The notes below the pieces were generated by a model. That model saw nothing but the letters and a program-made list of their open reading frames with translations, searched no databases and was not told where the DNA came from. A stretch of DNA of 31,299 nucleotides, taken from assembly GCA_964405465.1 (NCBI GenBank), contig CAYONZ010000040.1:1-31299 (forward strand), read 5' to 3'. A program made the translations under genes and the position numbers. Of this stretch, positions 8,471 to 15,996 are shown piece by piece (the first letter of the stretch is position 1; each line of letters opens with the position of its first letter). The stretch is from CAYONZ01 sp964405465. Its GTDB lineage: Bacteria; Bdellovibrionota; Bdellovibrionia; Bdellovibrionales; JAMPXM01.

Positions 8471-8560
8471 ACAAAGGCGGAAGCATCGCTTTCGTTATGA
8501 AAGCCAACTTTCGGCCTTATGATGAGATTTAAATTGGAGCATCGAATTTTTCAACCGTCA

Positions 8561-8733
8561 AACTGGCACCTTAGGTTGTTGAAGAAATTGAAGGGTCCCC
8601 TGAACTTTCGAGTGGTTGCGTTGGTGGGGTTAGACAGCTCTTGGGAAATACGACAACCCCATATGCAAGTTCTCGAGAATCCTTTGTAACTCGTTTATCT
8701 GAGGAATATTTTCAACATTGTAATGAGCCAGTT
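8561..8733 (+). repeat. Paired-box element, copy 4 (173 bp)
   Basis: Left box AACTGG-CACCTTAGGT-TGTTGA (8561-8582); right box 8712-8733. The interior could fold strongly: TGGGGTT pairs with AACCCCA, and GAACTT with AAGTTC. It lies between the start of the minus-strand DUF3617-like gene and the flagellin 3 promoter, so this copy does not follow a visible stop codon. Confidence 0.85.
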
Positions 8734-8824
8734 TTCTCTGGACTAGGCTTAGGGACCCTTCGCCTATGGTCTATCATCAAAACGTCTGATCGACCTTGAT
8801 CGCGAGACTTTCATACCCCCGAAT

Positions 8825-8924
8825 TAGGTCCTGAAAATCACCGACCTAGGTCCTGAAATTTCCAGACCTTTGCCCAAAATCACTTGGCCTTAGTCTAGTT
8901 TCTATCTGACAAAGGTCCAGAAAT
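8825..8924 (+). promoter_or_regulatory. Three AGGTCCWGAAA repeats upstream of flagellin 3 promoter
   Basis: TAGGTCCTGAAA occurs at 8825-8836 and again at 8847-8858, 22 bases apart (two helical turns). A variant AAGGTCCAGAAA lies at 8912-8923, just before the sigma-28 -35 element at 8937. Spacing and position suggest an activator or repressor site. Related GGTC/GACC words occur upstream of flagellin 2 (TAGACC at 5346 and 5433). Confidence 0.4.
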
Positions 8925-8936
8925 GCTCGACGCGAC

Positions 8937-8963
8937 TAAAGCCTCCCACGACCTCGCCGAAAG
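8937..8963 (+). promoter_or_regulatory. Sigma-28 promoter of flagellin 3
   Basis: TAAA at 8937-8940, exactly 15 bases, then GCCGAAAG at 8956-8963 (six of eight consensus positions). Weaker than the other two but with identical spacing. Predicted transcription start is near 8970, about 220 bases before the ATG. Confidence 0.75.
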
Positions 8964-8969
8964 GTTTGT

Positions 8970-9189
8970 TGTAACAGCGAGACGAACTGGACGTCGAGTT
9001 AAGAGATGAGATCATCAGCGTGACTGCGGTGAAGGAGTCGATGACTAGCACGACAAACGGCAAGGATCGAAGTTGCGCCAACGTGTTTAACCAAATGGTG
9101 CGAGGGAATGCACTCTTTGTGAAGTTCGAGTAGGTAAGAACTTTCGCAAAGCGAATCAGGATCAGTTCGCGTAACTCTAGGGGGTCCGT
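8970..9189 (+). promoter_or_regulatory. Long structured 5' leader of flagellin 3
   Basis: About 220 bases without a credible reading frame. Two small stems share a base, so they may be alternative: AAGTTC (9122-9127) with GAACTT (9138-9143), and TTCGC (9143-9147) with GCGAA (9151-9155). The ribosome binding region is AGGGGG just upstream of ATG. Confidence 0.55.
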
Positions 9190-10023
9190 ATGGGAATGAG
9201 AATCGGTACAAACGTAGCGAGTATCGCTGCACAGAGAAGCTTGGTCGGAAGTCAGCGTGAAATGCAAAAGACTTTCGGTCAATTGTCTTCCGGAAGCCGC
9301 ATCACAAGAGCTGCCGATGATGCTGCTGGCTTGTCAATCAGTGAGAACTTAAAGTCTCACATTCGTGGATACCAACAGGCACAACGAAACTCGAACGATG
9401 GTATCTCGATGGTTCAAACCGCAGAAGGTGGTTTGGGCGAAATCAGCAACATCTTAACTCGATTCAGAGAATTGGGTGTTCAAGCTGCTTCTGATTCCGT
9501 TGGTGATGAAGAGCGTGGTTTCATCAACAAAGAGGTTCAGCAGCTCAAGATGGAAGTTGATCGAATTGCAAAATCAACTCGATTCGGAAGGACAAATCTA
9601 CTTGATGGTTCGGGTGGTGAGTTCAAGTTCCAGGTCGATATCAATAACAATGACTTTGAGGATAGAATTGGATTCGATGCCAGTGCCCAGAAAGCGACGA
9701 CCGACGCTTTGGGAGTAGAGGGTATTGATTTTTCAGATAAAAACAGTGCGCGTGAGGCACTTGAGACACTTGATAAGTCTCAAAAGCAGGTTAACGGATA
9801 CCGAGCAAATCTCGGAGCCCTGCAGAACCGCTTACAATCAACAAGCGACAACATCGGAGTGGCGGTTGAGAACTTGTCTGCAGCGAACTCACGAATTCGT
9901 GATACAGACGTTGCTGGTTCAACGGCCGAGTTAGCGAAGAACCAAATTTTACTTGCTGCTTCAACTTCGGTTTTAGCACAAGCAAATCAGTCGACTTCTG
10001 GAGCGTTGAAACTCTTGGGTTGA
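9190..10023 (+). CDS. Flagellin 3
   Basis: A 277-residue short flagellin, with MGMRIGTNVASIAAQRSL and SSGSRITRAADDAAGLSIS at the N-terminus. The C-terminus has SAANSRIRDTDVAGSTAELAK and TSVLAQANQSTSGALKLLG. The central linker is short and Asn/Asp-rich. It differs from the other two in VAGSTAEL where they have VAFESAEL. Codon use is less G/C-biased than in neighbouring genes, as often seen in highly expressed genes. It has its own sigma-28 promoter and a UUCG-type terminator. Confidence 0.96.
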   Translation: MGMRIGTNVASIAAQRSLVGSQREMQKTFGQLSSGSRITRAADDAAGLSISENLKSHIRGYQQAQRNSNDGISMVQTAEGGLGEISNILTRFRELGVQAASDSVGDEERGFINKEVQQLKMEVDRIAKSTRFGRTNLLDGSGGEFKFQVDINNNDFEDRIGFDASAQKATTDALGVEGIDFSDKNSAREALETLDKSQKQVNGYRANLGALQNRLQSTSDNIGVAVENLSAANSRIRDTDVAGSTAELAKNQILLAASTSVLAQANQSTSGALKLLG

Positions 10024-10033
10024 TGAGTACTAG

Positions 10034-10249
10034 GTGCGGGCCCTTCGGGGACCCGCATTCTTCCCAGAAGAATTGTCAGGTCGAATCGCCGATTTGTTGG
10101 TAGGGGTTTTAGAAAAACTTCTGCTGAAAAAAGGAAGAGATTCGGGGGGCAAGAGGTCTTTGAAGCACCTTGGGAATTTCAGGTGTGTGCCAAGACTTGG
10201 ACAAATCTTCTGCGAGGAATGCGGCCCTGGGTCCATGCTTCTTAAATAG
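10034..10249 (+). CDS. Possible small protein (71 codons)
   Basis: An open frame between two plus-strand hairpins. The GTG at 10034 lies inside the flagellin 3 terminator, so a later start such as TTG at 10073 is more plausible if the gene is real. The C-terminus has a CEECGPG motif and basic residues (LKKGRDSGGKRSLKH). No family is recognised. In its favour are coding-like codon use and a terminator 20 bases downstream; against it, there is no ribosome binding site. Confidence 0.3.
   Translation: MRALRGPAFFPEELSGRIADLLVGVLEKLLLKKGRDSGGKRSLKHLGNFRCVPRLGQIFCEECGPGSMLLK
10035..10057 (+). terminator. Terminator of flagellin 3
   Basis: TGCGGG pairs with CCCGCA, extended by CCC/GGG around a TTCG tetraloop with one bulged A. 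TTCTTCC follows. It begins 12 bases after the flagellin stop codon. Confidence 0.75.
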
Positions 10250-10270
10250 TGTGGATCCTGTACCACACCT

Positions 10271-10305
10271 ACCCAGAGGGAATTCGTTCTCTCTGGGGTA
10301 CTTTT
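10271..10305 (+). terminator. Rho-independent terminator
   Basis: CCCAGAG (10272-10278) and CTCTGGG (10291-10297) form a perfect 7-bp stem, followed by a TTTT run at 10302-10305. A paired-box element begins six bases later. Confidence 0.65.
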
Positions 10306-10310
10306 CGTTA

Positions 10311-10482
10311 AACTGGCACCGTAAAATGTTGAATCGAATTTTCTTAATATCACTTTTCTCTGTTAAATGAGGCACTTAATTGGGTGCGTGTCTTTCGAAA
10401 AAGAGCCGCCCGAAAATTCTCATCTAACGTTTTGATTTCACAGAGTATACGGAGCTGGTTTCAACAGCGAAGAGATCCAGTT
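10311..10482 (+). repeat. Paired-box element, copy 5 (172 bp)
   Basis: Left box AACTGG-CACCGTAAAA-TGTTGA (10311-10332); right box 10461-10482. The interior can fold on GAATTTTC with GAAAATTC, and on the hairpin TCTTT-CGAA-AAAGA. The left end follows directly on a terminator. The right end is 77 bases before flaG. Confidence 0.85.
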
Positions 10483-10558
10483 GAGGATTGACCTGGATTT
10501 TGGCCCAGATTTCTCTATGCCAATCGGGTCCCAATAACGTTCTTCCGATAAGAATACC

Positions 10559-10933
10559 ATGGATATTAAATCGATTGTCAGATCAGTTTTACCGTTTGGG
10601 GTGCAGACAACGAAAGAAGTCAAAAAGCAAACCAAAACCGATTCCACAACGGATCGCGAGGGCAATGGGCAACACCCGGGTGAGGATCAAAAACAGCAAC
10701 GTCGACCCATGACCGATGCTGAATTCGACGAGGCCGTTAAGAGCCTGGAGCTTCTACCGGGGATTAAAGAAAATGGCCTTACGGTGAAGTTGAAAAAACG
10801 GGACGGTGTCTCGGTTGTGTTTATTGAAGATGCTACGGGTAAGGTGGTGCGGAGAATTCCCGAGGCAGAGCTCTACTTGGTATTGCAGAACCGTCAAAAG
10901 AAGACGGGGCAAATACTGGATAAGGCTATGTGA
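10559..10933 (+). CDS. flaG: FlaG-family flagellar protein
   Basis: A 124-residue protein. The N-terminal 50 residues are polar and low-complexity. The C-terminal half carries the FlaG signature: a short beta stretch, VVFIEDATGKVVRRIPEAELYLVL, then a helix ending GQILDKAM. FlaG proteins influence filament length and are commonly encoded next to fliD; how they act is not settled. The stop codon overlaps the next gene's start (TGATG), so the two are translationally coupled. No strong ribosome binding site precedes the ATG. Confidence 0.8.
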   Translation: MDIKSIVRSVLPFGVQTTKEVKKQTKTDSTTDREGNGQHPGEDQKQQRRPMTDAEFDEAVKSLELLPGIKENGLTVKLKKRDGVSVVFIEDATGKVVRRIPEAELYLVLQNRQKKTGQILDKAM

Positions 10934-11949
10934 TGAGTAAACAAAAAAGAATTAATTTAGCGTTGCAGGGTGGAGGGTCGCATGGGGCCTTCACGTGGGG
11001 TGTCTTGGACCGACTGCTCTGTGAGGATGGCCTGGCTATTGAGGGAATTACGGGGACGAGTGCCGGGGCGATGAACGCCGTGGCGTTGTGCTCGGGATAC
11101 CTGAGGGGTGGGCGCCAGGGGGCGAGGGAGAGTCTCGAACTTTTTTGGAATAAGATTGTGGAGCATGGAAAATACAATCCAATTCGTAGAAATCCGTGGG
11201 ACATAATGAGCGGAAATTATGGATTGGAACACTCGATTGCGTTTCGAAGTTTTGAGTTTTTTACGAGTATGTTCTCCCCCTATCAGTTTAATCCTCTGAA
11301 TTTTCACCCGCTGCGGGCGGTGTTAAATGAGTCGATTGATTTTGAGTTGGTTAGGGGGAGTAGGGAGCTGAAGCTATTTGTTTCGGCGACGAATGTGAAG
11401 ACGGGGAAGGCGAAGATTTTCGAAAACGATAAAATCACTCCAGAAGTTCTATTGGCATCATCGTGTGTGCCGTCGATGTTTAAGGCTGTGGAAATCGAGG
11501 GGGAATTTTATTGGGATGGTGGGTTTGTGGGGAATCCGACGCTGTTTCCGCTGATTTACAATTGCGAGTCGCCGGATGTGATGATTGTGGCGATTAATCC
11601 TAAGCGTAGGGCGGAGTTGCCAAAGAGTTCACTGGAGATTCAGGATAGAATGCATGAGATTGGGTTTAATGCAGTTTTGGCTGCGGAGCTTCGTGCGATT
11701 GAGTTTGTGAGTAGGTTGATTGAGAACGGGCAGTTGAACTCGTCGCGGTATCGACGATTGAATATGCATTTGCTGGAGGATGAAGCGGATTTGGGGGCGT
11801 TGAGTGCGTCGACGAAGCTTTTGACGGAGAGGGATTTTATTTTCTATCTGAGGGACTTGGGAGTAAAGGCTGCAGAGGGTTGGTTGGGGGAGAATTGGGA
11901 AATGATTGGGGTGAGGAGTTCGGTGGATATTAAAGAGGCCTTTCTTTAA
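10933..11949 (+). CDS. Patatin-like phospholipase
   Basis: A 338-residue cytoplasmic-type patatin hydrolase with no signal peptide. It has the oxyanion-hole loop GGGSHGAF (13-20), the nucleophile elbow GTSAG (Ser43) and the catalytic DGG motif in YWDGGFVGNP (Asp195). These form the Ser-Asp dyad of the family, which cleaves acyl chains from phospholipids or other acyl esters. The ATG at 10933 overlaps the flaG stop; a GTG one codon earlier is less likely. It is unusual to find this enzyme between flaG and fliD. Base use is extremely G-rich and C-poor on the coding strand, opposite to fliD next door. The TAA stop shares two bases with the left box of a paired-box element. Confidence 0.9.
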   Translation: MSKQKRINLALQGGGSHGAFTWGVLDRLLCEDGLAIEGITGTSAGAMNAVALCSGYLRGGRQGARESLELFWNKIVEHGKYNPIRRNPWDIMSGNYGLEHSIAFRSFEFFTSMFSPYQFNPLNFHPLRAVLNESIDFELVRGSRELKLFVSATNVKTGKAKIFENDKITPEVLLASSCVPSMFKAVEIEGEFYWDGGFVGNPTLFPLIYNCESPDVMIVAINPKRRAELPKSSLEIQDRMHEIGFNAVLAAELRAIEFVSRLIENGQLNSSRYRRLNMHLLEDEADLGALSASTKLLTERDFIFYLRDLGVKAAEGWLGENWEMIGVRSSVDIKEAFL

Positions 11950-12121
11950 CTGGCACCTTTGACTGTTGATTCCTCCGCAATTTTTCCAATTCACTCAATG
12001 TTTTAGGAACATTGTAGACACGCAGTTCCCACAGATGGTCTTCTTTCTTTCCTAAGTAGCGAATTTCTTAAATGATGTCATTGAAGTGGATTGGGCATTT
12101 CAACAATCAAAGAAGCCAGTT
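11948..12121 (+). repeat. Paired-box element, copy 6 (174 bp)
   Basis: Left box AACTGG-CACCTTTGAC-TGTTGA (11948-11969) supplies the last two bases of the patatin stop codon. The right box is at 12100-12121. Seven of ten spacer positions could pair between the two ends. Inside is a 7-bp hairpin, CAATGTT with AACATTG. Confidence 0.85.
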
Positions 12122-12220
12122 TCAGGTATTAGGTGTTGTTTCCCACTCCCCACCGTCAAAAAACACGCAAATCCAACCCCTACCTTCGTTCCCCATCGAC
12201 AACCTATTCGTTTAAAAAAA

Positions 12221-12325
12221 ATGGTCCGAGCCAATTTATTGGCTGCGTATTTTGGTGCGAAATCTGAGAAACTGTCTCTAGAGGCAGCTTCTAGGATGGA
12301 AGCATTTCTAAGGGACACACCTTGA
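12221..12325 (+). CDS. Possible 34-residue small protein upstream of fliD
   Basis: ATG at 12221 reads 34 codons, beginning MVRANLLAAYFGAKSEKL and ending FLRDTP. It stops 16 bases before the fliD start and shares its AGGAGG spacing region. The frame stays open upstream to 12086, but that part lies across the element boundary and is unlikely to be coding. There is no ribosome binding site. Codon use is plausible but the evidence is thin. Confidence 0.3.
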   Translation: MVRANLLAAYFGAKSEKLSLEAASRMEAFLRDTP

Positions 12326-12341
12326 GTTAGGAGGACGACAG

Positions 12342-13715
12342 GTGCCGTCAATTACGTTTAACGGGATGGCCTCAGGCCTACCCCCAAACATTGTTGACCA
12401 GCTGATGGATGCCGAGCGCATGCCCATCAAGACCATTCAAACTCAGAAAGGAAAATCTGAGGAACGTCTAAAGCTGGTAAGTGAGCTCGAAACGAAAGTC
12501 TCCGACATTCGTAAAGGCCTCAGTGAGCTTGCCGATGCTCGGGGATTTTCCGACATCAAGCTCAACTCCGGAGATCCCAACATTGTTCAAGGTGTTGTCG
12601 ATCCCCAGTTCGCCCAACCCGGAAGTTGGAACGTCGAGGTCGTGCAACTTGCGCAAAAAGCCGCGGCCATCACCAATGGCTTTCCCGACAAAGACAAAAC
12701 TGAAATCGGCGTTGGATATTTCAAGTTCAAAACTCCCGACGGAAACAAAGACGTATACATTAGCGCCAAAAATAACACTCTCGAGGGCGCCGCCCTGGCC
12801 ATCAACAACTCTCGTCTCGGGATGCATGCCTCAGTCCTCAACGATCGTAAAGACCCCGATGCTCCCTTTAAGCTCATGATCACCTCCGACAATGTCGGCA
12901 GTGATAACAAAGTCGAATACCCCACGCTCTACTTTCTTGATGGCGATCAAGACATTTACTTTGACACGCAAAAAGAAGCCGCCAACGGAATCATTAAAGT
13001 CGATGGTTTTGAAATCGAGGTTCCCGACAATACCCTCAAAGATGTCATTCCCGGAGTGACTCTAGATCTTAAGCAAGCAGCACCCGGACGAAGCGTGAAT
13101 GTTTCCGTAAAAGAAGACCTTCAAGTCGTGAGTGGTAAAATCAAAACCTTCGTCGATGGGTTTAATGCTGTTCTTGGCTTCATCCAAACGCAAAACAAAC
13201 TCGATAAAAGCACCGACACCACCAAAACACTTGGCGGTGATGGAATGCTTCGAAGTATTGAGAATCGTCTGCGCAATCTGATTCAAACCCCGCAGTATGG
13301 TCTGAAAGGGCCAGTGCAGACACTGAGTCAGCTCGGTATTGCATTTAATCGAAACGGGACTTTGGATTTTGAGCAAAAAAAATTCGACTCCACATTGGCT
13401 AAGAACCCCGAAGCTGTTCATAGTTTTCTCGTGGGCGATGGATTTTCAACTGGTTTCATTACCAGTGTGAAACGCGAAGTTGCCAACTTACTCAATGGTG
13501 TCTTTGGTCCTATATCCAATCGTAAAAAAGGTTTGCAACAAAAAATCGAGCAGTTTGACCAGCGAATTGAACAAAAAGAACGTCAGCTTGGTCGCAAAGA
13601 AGAGCAACTGCGAGCCAAATTCTCTCGACTCGAAGAAACGATGTCGAAACTCAAAGCCCAAGGTTCAGGTCTAGCTGCACTAGGAAATATGGGTGGCGGA
13701 GGTGCCGGTGGTTAG
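12342..13715 (+). CDS. fliD: Flagellar filament cap protein FliD
   Basis: A 457-residue protein that caps the growing filament and helps flagellin subunits fold into place. The N-terminus ITFNGMASGLPPNIVDQLMDAERMPI is the typical FliD D0 start. The centre has a repeated beta domain (about 90-260). The C-terminal half has the FliD signature DGFNAVLGFIQTQ, then LSQLGIAFNRNGTLDF, and a long coiled coil (about 395-440) with many Glu, Gln and Lys, ending in a Gly-rich tail. Start is GTG at 12342, set by a perfect AGGAGG at 12329-12334. Codon use is strongly C-rich, opposite to the patatin gene before it. Confidence 0.95.
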   Translation: MPSITFNGMASGLPPNIVDQLMDAERMPIKTIQTQKGKSEERLKLVSELETKVSDIRKGLSELADARGFSDIKLNSGDPNIVQGVVDPQFAQPGSWNVEVVQLAQKAAAITNGFPDKDKTEIGVGYFKFKTPDGNKDVYISAKNNTLEGAALAINNSRLGMHASVLNDRKDPDAPFKLMITSDNVGSDNKVEYPTLYFLDGDQDIYFDTQKEAANGIIKVDGFEIEVPDNTLKDVIPGVTLDLKQAAPGRSVNVSVKEDLQVVSGKIKTFVDGFNAVLGFIQTQNKLDKSTDTTKTLGGDGMLRSIENRLRNLIQTPQYGLKGPVQTLSQLGIAFNRNGTLDFEQKKFDSTLAKNPEAVHSFLVGDGFSTGFITSVKREVANLLNGVFGPISNRKKGLQQKIEQFDQRIEQKERQLGRKEEQLRAKFSRLEETMSKLKAQGSGLAALGNMGGGGAGG

Positions 13716-13809
13716 GCCCAGATTTAGTTGTGTTGGCACAAAAGACGTAAAGTCTCACTTCGAATCGTCCGAATTAGAGTCAGTTGTTTATTTGGGGAGA
13801 AAGCCGTAA

Positions 13810-14205
13810 ATGAAGAATGTTTATCAGAAGTACAAAAACCAGTCGGTGCAAACTGCGAGTCGTGAAAAGATTTTGTTGATGTTATATGAAGGAGCAATTC
13901 GCTTTGTAAAGTTATCGATGCAGGCCGTAGACAATAAAAATATTGCCGAGCGTGGTATCAATATCGGAAAAACCCTGGACATCGTTTTCGAATTAAACAA
14001 CACCCTTGACCACAAAGTTGGCGGAGAGATCGCAAAGAATCTCGAGCAACTCTATATGTATCTGACCGATGAACTCACTAAGGCCAATATCACTGGTAAA
14101 AAAGAACATTTGCAGAACGTACTCAAAATACTAGAAACGCTTTACTCAGGATGGCAAAAGGCCGTTGAGGAACTCAAGAAGAGTGAGTCTCAAAAAGGCG
14201 CGTAG
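13810..14205 (+). CDS. fliS: Flagellin export chaperone FliS
   Basis: A 131-residue all-helical protein that binds the flagellin C-terminus in the cytoplasm and prevents premature polymerisation. Typical FliS features: YQKYKNQSVQTASREKILLMLYEGAIRFV at the N-terminus, then the helix pattern with NIGKTLDIVFELNNTLD. It follows fliD by 94 bases, has a GGGGAGAAAG ribosome binding site, and precedes another chaperone candidate, the standard fliD-fliS-fliT order. Confidence 0.95.
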   Translation: MKNVYQKYKNQSVQTASREKILLMLYEGAIRFVKLSMQAVDNKNIAERGINIGKTLDIVFELNNTLDHKVGGEIAKNLEQLYMYLTDELTKANITGKKEHLQNVLKILETLYSGWQKAVEELKKSESQKGA

Positions 14206-14239
14206 TTTTCAAATAAATATCACTTGTTTAGGAGGAACA

Positions 14240-14665
14240 ATGAATAGACTGATGAGTTTACTGAAGGAAAAGAATCACTATCTCGAAAAGTTTGCAAATA
14301 TCAATGAGCTAGAGCTCATGAATTTTTCGGAAGGAGATTTTGAAAACCTAGAGTACTTCTATCAAACTCGGGAGCAGATACTCGAGTTGATCAATTCCAT
14401 CGATGGGCTGATTGGTGAGGAAGAGGCACGGGTTCTGGGGCGTATTCAAATCCCAGATGAAGCACGTCTTGTCATCACCACTCTGTTAAATGAAAAAGAC
14501 CAATGGGTGAAGCAGATTTTGGCTCAGGACCTTTTGGTCTTGTCGCACATCGATCGAGAAAAATCACAAATCATAAATGAACTTCGAAGTGTCAAAAAAG
14601 TGAAGAAAGTGATTCACGCCTACCATAGCGGAAATCAGAGCCGTCAACTAGACGAAGAGGCTTAG
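14240..14665 (+). CDS. FliT/FlgN-like flagellar chaperone candidate
   Basis: A 141-residue acidic, helical protein with long amphipathic stretches (SLLKEKNHYLEKFANINE, FYQTREQILELINSID). Start is ATG at 14240, set by AGGAGG at 14230-14235; a longer frame upstream overlaps fliS and is not favoured. Size, helix content and position straight after fliS fit FliT or FlgN, which hold FliD or hook-filament junction proteins for export. Sequence identity is not diagnostic, so the family is inferred mainly from context. Confidence 0.6.
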   Translation: MNRLMSLLKEKNHYLEKFANINELELMNFSEGDFENLEYFYQTREQILELINSIDGLIGEEEARVLGRIQIPDEARLVITTLLNEKDQWVKQILAQDLLVLSHIDREKSQIINELRSVKKVKKVIHAYHSGNQSRQLDEEA

Positions 14666-14691
14666 TCGTCAACTTATTGACCGTCAAAATT

Positions 14692-14725
14692 CGGAGTCAA
14701 GAATTTGACTTGGCTCCGTTGTTTT
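14692..14725 (+). terminator. Rho-independent terminator of the fliS region
   Basis: CGGAGTCAAG and CTTGGCTCCG form a 10-bp stem with one T-G wobble and a 7-base loop, followed by TTGTTTT. A second stem, TTTGAGC (14723-14729) with GCTCAAA (14742-14748), follows. Together they separate the fliD-fliS unit from the next operon. Confidence 0.8.
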
Positions 14726-14811
14726 GAGCTCGCCAATTCGGGCTCAAACGATTTCAAAATTAATTTTCAAAAGATTCTTAGATCATAGTCCAGTTTGTGG
14801 TGGTCAGCTGT

Positions 14812-14827
14812 TGGCACCATGGTTGCT
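14812..14827 (+). promoter_or_regulatory. Sigma-54 promoter of the glycosylation-type operon
   Basis: TGGCAC, five bases, then TTGCT: a full match to the -24/-12 consensus, with GG at 14813-14814 and GC at 14825-14826. Predicted start is near 14838, 25 bases before the TPR gene's ATG, whose AAGGAAGGGG ribosome binding site lies between. Sigma-54 promoters need an enhancer-binding activator; no activator site was recognised upstream. Confidence 0.85.
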
Positions 14828-14862
14828 TCTCAAAATAGTGGGTCCTAAGGAAGGGGTTCACG

Positions 14863-15996
14863 ATGAGAACAGAGAATCAACGCCATCACCACATCAACTC
14901 TCTCGAAACACCACATGCGGTACACACCGAGTTCAGTGGTCCAGTTGATGACTTGGAACTTTCACATGATATTGCGACTAGCACAGAGGCGCGCTCCGCT
15001 CTTGTGGCCTACCCACTTGAACACCTGCGACGTGCTGAAGCTGAATTTGACGTTGATAGAGGCGAGGGAGAGAGTGATTGTTTGCCACCGACTCCCAACG
15101 ATGACGTGTTGTTGTCGATATTGATCGAAAATGCCCAGGTGCTCATGCGCAACCGTGAATACAACTTAGCATTTCAGATCTTACGGAGCGTTCAGATGCG
15201 ACAACCTAATCACCGCGAGGCCCTTCGCTGGTTAGGCGAGTGTTTTAAAGAGATGCAAAGATTTGAGGAAGCCTTGAAATGCTTCAAGGCACTCGATCGA
15301 TTGTATCCAAGTGGCGAGAGCCACTTTCTGCTGGCGCAGCTTTTCTACCTGATGGGACGCGACGATGAAGCATTTAAAAAATATCAGGACGCAATGTTGT
15401 TACTTCGATCTGATTCTGAATTACTTTTTGAGGTTTACAAAAATCTAGGTAACATTCTGGTGCGCCTCGGAGATTATGAAGGGGCAGAAGAAAATTATAA
15501 CCGGGCATTTGTGTTGCAGCCCGAGTCTGATGCACTGTTGGTCAATTACGGAACATTGGAAGTGCAGAGAGACAATATTGAGGCGGCTCTCGAGCGATTT
15601 CGTACGGCGATAGCACTTGCTCCTCATAACGACAAGGCATGGGTCGGACTTGCGCTAGTGCATCGTCATATGGGAGATCTTGAGCTTTCTGAGGCGAACC
15701 TAGAAAAGGCTCTTGATTTGAATCCTTCAAATAAAACGGCATTGCAGCTCTATGTTGATTGGAAAGCATTAAGTAAAAAATATGACGTTTCTGTTGCTCG
15801 TTTGACGGCCTATTTGAATCAGCATGCTGAAGACGTGGAGATGAGTTTTTTGTTGGCCAGAGTGTTTGTTGAATCGAATCGGCTTCAAGAGGCACGCATT
15901 GAGCTGGAGAGAGTCATTGCGATTGATGCGAGTTATCCGAAAGCGGTAGAGCTAGCCCGAATTCTAGATCGGACTCTTCGCGAGGCCAGACTCTAA
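14863..15996 (+). CDS. TPR-repeat protein
   Basis: A 377-residue protein. The first 85 residues are His- and Asp/Glu-rich and probably disordered. About six to eight tetratricopeptide repeats follow (90-370), with typical A-x-x-x-Y/F and final P/N-x-x positions, for example NLGNILVRLGDYEGAEENYN and WVGLALVHRHMGDLELSEA. TPRs are scaffolds for protein contacts, and they occur in glycosyltransferases such as the SPINDLY type, though no transferase domain is attached here. It is the first gene after the sigma-54 promoter. Its TAA overlaps the next ATG by one base. A scaffold in surface or flagellin glycosylation is my inference. Confidence 0.75.
   Translation: MRTENQRHHHINSLETPHAVHTEFSGPVDDLELSHDIATSTEARSALVAYPLEHLRRAEAEFDVDRGEGESDCLPPTPNDDVLLSILIENAQVLMRNREYNLAFQILRSVQMRQPNHREALRWLGECFKEMQRFEEALKCFKALDRLYPSGESHFLLAQLFYLMGRDDEAFKKYQDAMLLLRSDSELLFEVYKNLGNILVRLGDYEGAEENYNRAFVLQPESDALLVNYGTLEVQRDNIEAALERFRTAIALAPHNDKAWVGLALVHRHMGDLELSEANLEKALDLNPSNKTALQLYVDWKALSKKYDVSVARLTAYLNQHAEDVEMSFLLARVFVESNRLQEARIELERVIAIDASYPKAVELARILDRTLREARL

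Noticed and set aside
8561..8582. Left box TGGCAC-N-TTG as a sigma-54 promoter
   Set aside because: The GG of AACTGG is ten bases from TG rather than GC, so the essential -12 GC is missing. The boxes also come in inverted pairs, unlike promoters.
13733..13775. Sigma-54 or sigma-28 promoter before fliS
   Set aside because: TTGGCAC at 13732 has no TTGC at the right distance. TAAA at 13748 has a 16-base spacer and a poor -10 (TCCGAATT).
14786..14795. CCAGTT before the sigma-54 promoter as a seventh short element
   Set aside because: No TCAACA half-box at the ten-base spacing and no facing left box.
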